From CAWJPW01 sp963844845 (GTDB lineage: Bacteria; Acidobacteriota; Thermoanaerobaculia; Thermoanaerobaculales; Sulfomarinibacteraceae), in NCBI GenBank assembly GCA_963844845.1, contig CAWJPW010000003.1, positions 186,001 to 250,000 of the forward strand: a stretch of 64,000 nt of DNA. The letters run 5' to 3'. Both the position numbers and the translations under genes were made by a program. Numbering within the stretch: the first letter of the stretch is position 1; the number at the start of each line of letters is the position of its first letter. Positions 34,632 through 42,100 of the stretch are shown piece by piece. The notes below the pieces were generated by a model. That model did no database searches. It was not told where the DNA came from and saw only the letters and a program-made list of their open reading frames with translations.

Positions 34632-35118
34632 GCGTCCACTCCATGAAGACGTAGACGCCCGCCTCGCCGATCTCGGTGAAGCCGAGTCTCCGGTAGAGGC
34701 CCAAAGCGCGGTTGAAGCGCTCCACGTGGATGCGCACCGGCACGCCTCGGGCCGCCCCCTCCTCGAGGACCCGGCGGAGCAGGTGTGCGCCGACGCCGTG
34801 TCCTCGAGCTTCCGGCAGCAGGGCGATGTCGACGATGCGGACCTCGTCGGCGCGCCGATCGAGATACAGTCGCCCCACCGGCGCACCGTCGGCCTCGATC
34901 ACCGCCTGGTCGGCGTCGGGGTAGTGCTCCCGGTAGTGGGCGGCCTGGGCCGCGAACTGCATGGTGACGAACGCCGCCTTGTCGGCGTCGGGCCAGTCCA
35001 CCAGCGCCAGCTCGTCGGCCCGGGTGCTGGCGTAGACCGCGCGCAGGAAGCCCTCATCACTGTCTACCACGGGCCTCAGCCCGACCCGCCAGGAGGGCTC
35101 GGCCTCGGCTGGCTTCAC
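34624..35118 (-). CDS. GNAT-family N-acetyltransferase
   Basis: This 164-residue protein has the acetyl-CoA binding motif LLPEARGHGVGAHLL and the C-terminal NRALGLYRRLGF, both typical of the GNAT fold. The substrate is unknown. Its GTG start overlaps the stop of the upstream exported-protein gene (GTGA), so the two are co-transcribed. It may modify a product of the tail-collar cassette, but only the position suggests this. Confidence 0.88.
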   Translation of the reverse strand: MKPAEAEPSWRVGLRPVVDSDEGFLRAVYASTRADELALVDWPDADKAAFVTMQFAAQAAHYREHYPDADQAVIEADGAPVGRLYLDRRADEVRIVDIALLPEARGHGVGAHLLRRVLEEGAARGVPVRIHVERFNRALGLYRRLGFTEIGEAGVYVFMEWTPR

Positions 35119-35969
35119 TCCGTCTCCGCGGCGAGCGGTGCCACCGAGTAGGCGAGAAACAGCAGGTCGTTGGGAACCAGATAGTCGTAGCTCGCTGCCA
35201 TCGGCATCGCCCGCTCGGAGGCTCCGTCCAGCGGCAGCAGGTAGAGCCCGGCGCGCAGGGACGGGGCGCCGCCCACCGGACGATCGCCGAGGGTCACCGC
35301 GAGACGGTCGTCGCCGGCTGTGGCGCTGCGGGCATCGTCGCCCGCCGCGACCGGCTTGGAGGGTGAGGTCACGCCGTTGGGACGCCGGACGAGGTCGAGG
35401 TGCAGCCGCACCGTCACGTCACTCGCCACGGGAATGACGAACTGGGTCGGCGAGCTCGACGGCCCCGAGACCGACGCTGCGAAGCTCCACGCGTGGAAGC
35501 TGAACGGAGCGCCCTGCCCCGCCGGTGAGGTCATCGCCGTCAGTATGAGCGAGTGGAGGTCGATGAGACGCGGCGGCCGCGGCGGCGGCAGCAGACCGTG
35601 CACCCATACCCGTGCCTGCGGGGTGGTGATCTCCCCGGCGCTGCCGCCCACCGCGCCGGTGGGGACCACTGCCAGCGGGTACTCCTCGGGCAGGGCCGCC
35701 CGAAAGGCCTCGGCCAGCGGCTCCCGCGGGTCGTTGAGGCGCCGGCGCAGTGCAGGGTCCTCGACCACGAGGTGGCTGCCCAGCAGGTAGCCCGGCTCGA
35801 GGGCGATGGCCGAGTCGTCGCCGATTGCCACCGCCGCAGCCAGGGCGCGTGGTGCCCCCAACATGACCGGTACGGCGGCGGCGGAGAGGAGAGCGAGGGC
35901 CTCGCGCCGGTTGAGGTCGGCTCGCTGCACCGGGCTCGAAGGAAGGGATCCGGAGGGCTGTGGGGTCAT
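35115..35969 (-). CDS. Exported protein with twin-arginine-like signal, unknown function
   Basis: This 284-residue protein begins with a signal resembling a Tat leader: DLNRREALALLSAAAVPV, ending GAPRALAA. The mature part has no recognised domain. A central region, TTPQARVWVHGLLPPP and further on FSFHAWSFAAS, looks beta-rich. It lies between an acetyltransferase and a beta-helix protein. Tat export suggests folding or cofactor binding before transport. ATG 35969 follows an AGGAGC ribosome site. Confidence 0.7.
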   Translation of the reverse strand: MTPQPSGSLPSSPVQRADLNRREALALLSAAAVPVMLGAPRALAAAVAIGDDSAIALEPGYLLGSHLVVEDPALRRRLNDPREPLAEAFRAALPEEYPLAVVPTGAVGGSAGEITTPQARVWVHGLLPPPRPPRLIDLHSLILTAMTSPAGQGAPFSFHAWSFAASVSGPSSSPTQFVIPVASDVTVRLHLDLVRRPNGVTSPSKPVAAGDDARSATAGDDRLAVTLGDRPVGGAPSLRAGLYLLPLDGASERAMPMAASYDYLVPNDLLFLAYSVAPLAAETE

Positions 35970-36030
35970 GGTAGTGCTCCTGGACGGCTCGTAGCCGGCA
36001 CCGCGGCGGACGGCTGACCGGATCCACCGC

Positions 36031-36036
36031 TATACT
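36031..36036 (+). promoter_or_regulatory. -10 box of the beta-helix gene
   Basis: TATACT lies 29 nt before the ATG at 36066; GGGGAGAGG just before the start is the ribosome site. A -35 is not clear. Confidence 0.4.
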
Positions 36037-36065
36037 CCGCTTCATCGACGAGCGGGGAGAGGTGG

Positions 36066-37493
36066 ATGCTGCAAGGATGCCGTTGGATCGATGTGCTCGG
36101 CCCGTGGCTGCTGCTCTGCGCGGCGGCCCTGCCGGCCGCCGAACCGGGGGGGCTGGAGACGGTGGCCGATCTGACGGTGGTTCCCGGGAGCCGAGCCGGG
36201 TGTGGCACCGTGGACTCGGCGCAGATCGGCACAGGCGAGCCGGCCACGTGCTCCCTGCAGGCCGCACTCGACTGGGCCGCCGGGCACGGCGATCCGAGCC
36301 CCGGCGATGGCCGTGTGGTCATCACGGTGCGGCCCGGAAGCGGCGTGGTGGCCACGCCGATCGTCGTGCGTGGCGTGCAAGGGGTCACATTGGAACTGGA
36401 AGCGGAGGGCGTGGTGGTGGCGCCCGCCGAGCCCGGCCGCCCGGCGGTCCTCGTGCGGACGCAGGGGTCGCCGGTGGCGATCCGGGGTCTTGCGGTCCGC
36501 GCCGCGGACGAGGCGATCGCCATCGAAGGTGACGCCGCCAGGGTCGAGCTCGCCGGGATCGTGGTAACGGGCGGTGGGGGTATCCGGGCGACGGATGTGC
36601 CGGACCTCTCGCTCCGCGACGTGGGGGTTGCAGGCGCCCTCGCCGACGGCCTCGTGGTGGAGGCCTGCGGCCGGGTGCAGCTGGAGGACGTGCGGCTGGA
36701 GGCGAACGCCGGGAACGGCCTCCGGTTGCGCGTCAAGGGACGATCACGAACCGCCGCCCGGCTGGTGCGGATCACGGCGGAGCGCAACGGCGCGGCGGGG
36801 ATCGCGGCCGAGGTGGCGGATGACGCCCGCCTCGAGCTTCGTCTCACCGGCAGCCGGCTGTCTGCCAACAACGTCGGCGTGAGCCTGGTGGCCGAGGGCG
36901 GCGAGCTGGCTTTCGACGTCATCGACAACGGCGAGATCGCCGGGCAGCGCAGCCACGCCGTCAACATCTTCAGCTCGGCCGCCTCCGATGCCCTCGTGGC
37001 GGGACGGATCATCGGCAATCGGGTGGTCGGCTCACGCCTCGGGGCCGGGATCCGTGTGGCGCTGGGTGGCGCGGTGGATGCCGACCTGGAGGTCAGCGCC
37101 AACCACGTCTCGGATATTGCCGGGGATGCGGGGATCACGCTGTCTGCACGAAACGGGAGCGGGCGGCTCACAGCCGTCATCGCCGGCAACCAGGTGCAGA
37201 TGGATCCGGGCGGTTTTGAAGGGATCACGATCACCGCCGGCGGCGCCCCGGGAGATGCCTGGCGGGTGTGTGCCGCTTTAAGCGGTAACCGGGCGCGCGG
37301 CGGCGCCGGGCAGGACGGGATTCGTGTGTGGCAGCGGCGTGGCTCGGAGCTGTTCCTTGACGGCGTCAGCGGCAGCGGGGTGGCGGCTGCCGCTGCGGCG
37401 ACCAGCCTGCAGGCGCGCAACCCGGGCTCCACTGTCGCCGCCCGAGCTGACGATGGCTTCACCGGCGCGCCGGCCGGCTGCCGGGGGTGGTGA
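36066..37493 (+). CDS. Secreted right-handed beta-helix protein
   Basis: This 475-residue protein has a signal peptide (LGPWLLLCAAALPAA) and then parallel beta-helix repeats: short strands ending in N or G turns, such as ANAGNGLRLR, SANNVGVSLV, GNRVVGSR. Its residues about 270-360 resemble the C-terminal part of the giant protein encoded at 39174-44357 (compare NNVGVS with NNVGVG, and HAVNIFSS with NAINVFTN). So this is a stand-alone relative of that protein's helix domain, on the opposite strand and separated by the tail-collar genes. It probably binds carbohydrate or forms part of a surface structure. Confidence 0.75.
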   Translation: MLQGCRWIDVLGPWLLLCAAALPAAEPGGLETVADLTVVPGSRAGCGTVDSAQIGTGEPATCSLQAALDWAAGHGDPSPGDGRVVITVRPGSGVVATPIVVRGVQGVTLELEAEGVVVAPAEPGRPAVLVRTQGSPVAIRGLAVRAADEAIAIEGDAARVELAGIVVTGGGGIRATDVPDLSLRDVGVAGALADGLVVEACGRVQLEDVRLEANAGNGLRLRVKGRSRTAARLVRITAERNGAAGIAAEVADDARLELRLTGSRLSANNVGVSLVAEGGELAFDVIDNGEIAGQRSHAVNIFSSAASDALVAGRIIGNRVVGSRLGAGIRVALGGAVDADLEVSANHVSDIAGDAGITLSARNGSGRLTAVIAGNQVQMDPGGFEGITITAGGAPGDAWRVCAALSGNRARGGAGQDGIRVWQRRGSELFLDGVSGSGVAAAAAATSLQARNPGSTVAARADDGFTGAPAGCRGW

Positions 37494-37530
37494 GCCCCTC
37501 GCGGGGCGGCGGTGGGGAGTGCCGGCCACA

Positions 37531-38058
37531 TCAGCTGCGCGAGGGGTAGAGCCCCTCCAGGGCAATGATGAAGTTGAGGGTCAGGTAGGGCTGCAGGTTG
37601 TTGTGCGCCTGGCTACCGCCGGTGTTGGGCAGCGAGCGGGCGTCCATGTCGACCAGGTTGGCGGAGGTGCTGCTCTGGTATGGCGCGCCGCCGCGGGCGC
37701 GGGCCAACGTCACCGCAGAGGTCAGCGAGCCCTGCTCGCCGTTCTCGGCGGTCGCCCGCAGCGTGTGGGTATGGTTGGGCATCTGGTCCTCGCTGAGGGT
37801 GACGGTCTCGACGCCGCCGTGCTCTCCCAGGCGGCGGTCGGTGAGGCCCGGTCCGCGCCCGGGATGCATGGGGGCACGGCCTTGGAGGTTGGGCAGGCCG
37901 AAGGTCGTGCGGCCATCGCCGCCGTAGGTGGTCCCGACGAGGGAGAACAGCGCGGTGTTCTGTGAGACGGGGAGCAGCTGGCCGTTGCAGAAGGCCCAGC
38001 TGCGGGGCGCGAAGTTGCCGGCGAAGATGCGGATCTCGGCGACGAAAGGCTCGCTCAT
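37531..38058 (-). CDS. Phage-tail-collar domain protein (MdpB-type), third of three
   Basis: This 175-residue protein begins MSEPFVAEIRIFAGNFAPR and has WAFCNGQLLPVSQN, TTYGGDGRTTFGLPNL and an end LEGLYPSR. This is the tail-collar family known from phage tail fibres and the microcystin-dependent protein MdpB. It shares its first and last thirds with the two genes upstream; the middle differs. It is the last gene of the trio on the minus strand. No capsid, terminase or tail-tube gene is near, so it is not part of a prophage. Confidence 0.9.
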   Translation of the reverse strand: MSEPFVAEIRIFAGNFAPRSWAFCNGQLLPVSQNTALFSLVGTTYGGDGRTTFGLPNLQGRAPMHPGRGPGLTDRRLGEHGGVETVTLSEDQMPNHTHTLRATAENGEQGSLTSAVTLARARGGAPYQSSTSANLVDMDARSLPNTGGSQAHNNLQPYLTLNFIIALEGLYPSRS

Positions 38059-38066
38059 GGCGTCTC

Positions 38067-38585
38067 CTAGTGCCGCGACGGGTAGATGCCGACGAGCGCA
38101 ACGATGAAGTGAACGCAGAGGTACGGCATCAGGTTGGTGTGCGACCGGCTCCCTCCCACCGCGGCGATGGCGGTGGCCGCCATGTTGGTGTCGGGCGGAC
38201 CGTTGTAGTACGGCTCCAGCACCGTCGAGCCGGCGAGCACATCGCCGGCGGGGTTGGCGTCGGAGGCGTTGTCGGAGGATCCGGTGAGGGGGTGGCCGTG
38301 GGACGGGAGCTGGTTGACGGTGAGCGTCACCTTCTCGCTGCCCCCCTGGCTGCCCAGCCGGCGCTGGCTCAGCCCCGGGCCCTGCCCGGCGTGGACCGGT
38401 ACCCTCCCACGCAGGTCGGGCAGGCCGAAGGTCGTCCGTCCGTCACCGCCGTAAATGGTCCCGAGAAGGGAGAAGAGAGCGTCGTTCTGGGATACCGCCA
38501 GCAGCTGACCGTCGCAGAACGCCCAGCTCCGCGGCGCGAAGTTCCCGGCGAACATGCGGATCTCGCCGACAAACGGCTCGGACAT
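38067..38585 (-). CDS. Phage-tail-collar domain protein (MdpB-type), second of three
   Basis: This protein of about 172 residues begins MSEPFVGEIRMFAGNFAPR and ends VALVGIYPSR. Start at ATG 38585, after GAGGAGG; upstream codons in frame are not conserved among the three paralogues. It keeps the YGGDGRTTFGLPDLRGR signature. It follows the previous gene by 13 bp and precedes the next by 8 bp, so all three are one transcript. Confidence 0.9.
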   Translation of the reverse strand: MSEPFVGEIRMFAGNFAPRSWAFCDGQLLAVSQNDALFSLLGTIYGGDGRTTFGLPDLRGRVPVHAGQGPGLSQRRLGSQGGSEKVTLTVNQLPSHGHPLTGSSDNASDANPAGDVLAGSTVLEPYYNGPPDTNMAATAIAAVGGSRSHTNLMPYLCVHFIVALVGIYPSRH

Positions 38586-38598
38586 CTCGACCTCCTCG

Positions 38599-39102
38599 TC
38601 AGTTGCGTGAGGGGAACAGCCCCTGCAGGGCGATGCAGAAGTTGACGGCCAGGTACGGCTGCATGTTCTCGTGCGTCTGCCCGCCGCCGACATTCGTCAC
38701 CGAGCCGGCGCCCAGAGCCACCAGCGACGAGGGATACTGGCGGTAGAGGCCGCCGACCTCGCGGGCGAGTACCCGTCCGTCGGGTCGGTTGGCGTCGCCG
38801 TCGTTGCCGGAACCGCGCAGGGTGTGGGAGTGTTGCGGCATCTCGTTCGCCGCCACGGTGTGCGTCTCCTCCCCCGAGCGGCCACCCAGGGCGAACCCGA
38901 ACCCGGCGTGGATCGGTACGCGGCCGCGCAGGTCGGGCAGCGCGAAGCTGGTCCGCCCGTCGCCGCCATAGGTGGTGCCGAGCAGGGAGTAGAGGCTCTG
39001 GTTCTGGTTGATGGGCAGGATCTGCCCGTCGCAGAAGGCCCAGCCGCGCGGCGCGAAGTTGAAGCCCACGATTCGGATCTCCGCGAGGAATGGCTCTGAC
39101 AC
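38599..39102 (-). CDS. Phage-tail-collar domain protein (MdpB-type), first of three
   Basis: This 167-residue protein begins MSEPFLAEIRIVGFNFAPR and ends ALQGLFPSR. GTG at 39102 lies after a purine-rich AAGGGGGGG stretch. It is the most divergent of the three (YGGDGRTSFALPDLRGR). The gap of 71 bp to the giant gene upstream on the same strand shows no terminator, so co-transcription with that gene is likely. Confidence 0.9.
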   Translation of the reverse strand: MSEPFLAEIRIVGFNFAPRGWAFCDGQILPINQNQSLYSLLGTTYGGDGRTSFALPDLRGRVPIHAGFGFALGGRSGEETHTVAANEMPQHSHTLRGSGNDGDANRPDGRVLAREVGGLYRQYPSSLVALGAGSVTNVGGGQTHENMQPYLAVNFCIALQGLFPSRN

Positions 39103-39173
39103 CGGTGGTCCCCCCTTCTCGGCCTCCGCTCAGTCTCTCAGCGCAATGGCGGACCGACAGCCCTCTGCGAGCC

Positions 39174-42100
39174 TTACGGCTGCGGGCAGGCGCCGGCGTT
39201 GAAGTTGATCGTTCCCGCCACGCTCACCGCGACCCCGCCGTTGATCGTGTCGAGGCGGTTGGGGTCCGCCGATCCGGCGGGGTCGAGCTGACGCACGTTG
39301 TGGGTTCCCGCCGTCTGGCGGACCCGGATCGGAGTCGGGCTGTAGATGTTGGTCAGCGTGTTGTTGGCGATGTCCGAGCACAGGGTGGCGCCGGCGATGA
39401 TGACCTGACAGTTGATGCCGCGGTCGTCACGGATCTGGTCGAGGGTATTGTTGGTGATGGTGGCGTTGGTGGTGCCGCCTCCCACCGCCTCGTTGACGTA
39501 CACGCCCTCGAAGCCGCTGCCAGTCCCGTCGCCGATCTCCCGGATGGTGTTGCCGGTGACGAGCACGGTCGTCGTTCCGGTGCCCTCGTTGCTGATCCTC
39601 ACGCCCTCGCCGAGCAGGCACCCCGAGCCCGTCACGCCGCTGCTGCCGATTACGTTGTTCTCGATGTGGCCCGACATCGTGCCAGTGTGACTGGCATTGG
39701 TGAACACGTTGATCGCGTTCGAGCGGCTGCTCGTGATCACCGGGTTGTCGTGGATGTTGAACGTCATGCTCCCTGCGCCCGACGCCGAGACGCCGACACC
39801 GACGTTGTTGCTCTGGAAGGTGCTGCTCGTGACCTCCACGCTCATGGTGCCGCCGGCGGTGTCAGCCAAGATGCCGTTGGCGGTGAGAGCTCCGGGGGTG
39901 ATGCTGCCGGTGAAGGTGCTGCCCGACACGTTGAGCGTCATGTCGGCGGTGGCTGCGCCGGAGAAGAGCAGGTCGTGCCCGGCGACGGTCGACGCCCCGC
40001 TGTTCTGCAGGGTACTGCCGGCGACGGTCATGGTGAGGGGAGTGGCCAGCGTGTTCGCCACCTTGATGTTGTTCTCGAAGGAGTTGCTCACCGTGGTGCC
40101 GGTGAGGGTCACCGCGCCCGTGGCCTCCTCCAGCAGAATGCCGGCCTCGTCGGGCGATACCTGGTCGGCGTTGCCGGCGAGCGAGCAGTAGCTCAGCGTC
40201 AGACCAGCCACGTTGCTGCCGTAGACCCCGTTGCGGCTGTTGTTGTTGATGTTCATGCGCGCCAGGGTGACGTTGGCGGCGTTGCTGAGCATCACGCCAT
40301 CCACGTTACCCGTCGTGTTGGCGATGGTGCCGCCGGTGCCGTTGGCGGCGGCGGCGCCATCGCCGGTCACCGAAAACGGCCCCGTCGTGCCGGTGTTGGT
40401 GAGGGTGAGGCCGGGGGTGGTTCCCCCGCTCGACGACAGGCTCTCGAAGGTCACGCCGCTGGCGCCGATGGTGGTGCCGGTGATGCTCACCGCGGCCCCG
40501 GTGGTGGCGGTGACGGTGTTGCCGGTGCCGGTGACGATCACGGTGCCGCCGCCGGAGGCGGTGAAGCCGGCCGCGGTGGTGGACGTGACGGCGAGGCCGC
40601 CGCCGGTGAAGCTCATGGTGTGGCCGGTGTTGCCGGTGAGGGTGACCCCCGGGTGTCCGGGGGTGCTGATGGTCTTGGTCGAGCCGCTGAAGGTGGTCGA
40701 GCCGCCGCTGTTGCCGTTCACCACGACACCGCTTCCGCTTCCGCCGGTGACAGCGAGCGTCCCGAAGGTCCGCACGCCCGCCGAGTTGTTCTGCAGCGAG
40801 ATCCCGTCGGTGCCGCCGGTCACCTGCGTGTTGCCGAACGCCACGGTGCCGGTGGAGGTGTCCACCAGGATCCGCTGTGTGCCGGTGCCCGTCACCTGAG
40901 TGGTGCCCGACTGGGAGAACGTGGCGTTTGCACTCGTCGCGGTGACCGCGATCCCCTGGAGCGTGGGATTGGTCACCGTGGTGCCCCCGCTCACCGTGAG
41001 GCTCCCCGCGACACCGTCGAGGGTGAGACCGGCGCCGGGGCTCGAGGCGCTCGACAGGTTGGAGAAAGCGGTGCCGATGGCGGCGTTGACGACGTGCAGC
41101 GCCTCACCGCTCGCAGTGGTGATCGCGCCACCCGTGGTCTGGAGGCGGAAGCCGCTCCCGGTCGCGGGGTTGAAGCTGGCGTCGGGGGTGGAGACCAGCA
41201 GGCCCGTGCCCGACTGGTTGCCGATGGTGAGGGTGTCGAGCTGCAGGTCGCCGCGCACGGCCGCGAGGTGGAGCCCGTCGCCCTGGATGTCGCCCGGTGA
41301 GGAGGTGCTTCCCACGGACAGGGCGCCCCCGGCTACCGTATCGAAGGTCGGGGTGGCCGGGTCCGCGTCGAACACGACGTCGTCCAGCACCAACCCGCCG
41401 CCGCCCCCTGCCGCGCTGGCCGTGAGGGCGGCGAGGTCGGTGACGGCGACCGCGCCGGTGGTGCCGGTCCCGTCCACCACCAGGCCGGCGCCGCTGCCGC
41501 CGGCGAGGGCACAGCTTGTGAGCCCGACGTCCAGGCTCGCGGCGTCGGTGGCGGCGATGGCGACGGCGTGGCGGTCACCGGAGATGGTGAGGCCGCGCAC
41601 GGCCATCCCGTTGCGGTCGCCGTTGGCGGTGCTCGCCGTCACGGTGACGCCGTCGCCACCGGCGTTCGTGTTTGCGATCCGCGGCCGGGTGCCGGCCGTG
41701 ACGAGGGTGAGCGGCGTGCCGTTCACCGTGGCCACCAGCGGGACGCCCTGGCCGATGAGGTGCTGGCCGTCGAGCAGGGCGACGCCCTGATCCTGGCCGA
41801 CGCTCGTGCCGTCACCGGTGAACACGTAGAGGATCTCACCTGCGGACGAGGACGAGGCCGCCGCCGCCAGGGTGTCGAAGGGCGTCGTCGAGGTGCCGTC
41901 GCCGCCGGCGGCCTCGTCGTTCTTCACGTACCAGATCATCTGCTCGATCACCACGCTGACGGTGCCGGCGACGGTGTTGGTGCCGTCGCTGAGGGCGTAG
42001 GTGAAGGTGTCGGGGTCGGCAATCGTCGCGTCGACTCCGGGCGGCGGCGTGTACACGAAGGACCCGTTCGCCGCAATGTCGACGGTTCCGCCCTTGCTGG

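Noticed and set aside
37494..37507. Intrinsic terminator after the beta-helix gene
   Set aside because: GCCCC-TCGC-GGGGC forms a hairpin but no T-run follows.
37531..39102. Prophage fragment
   Set aside because: Tail-collar genes are the only phage-type genes; no capsid, portal, terminase, lysis or integrase genes lie around them, and the neighbours are ordinary chromosomal genes.
39090..41300. Long forward open frame opposite the giant surface protein
   Set aside because: Low-complexity Gly/Ala/Val/Arg/His-rich translation, a shadow of the repetitive beta-helix coding sequence.
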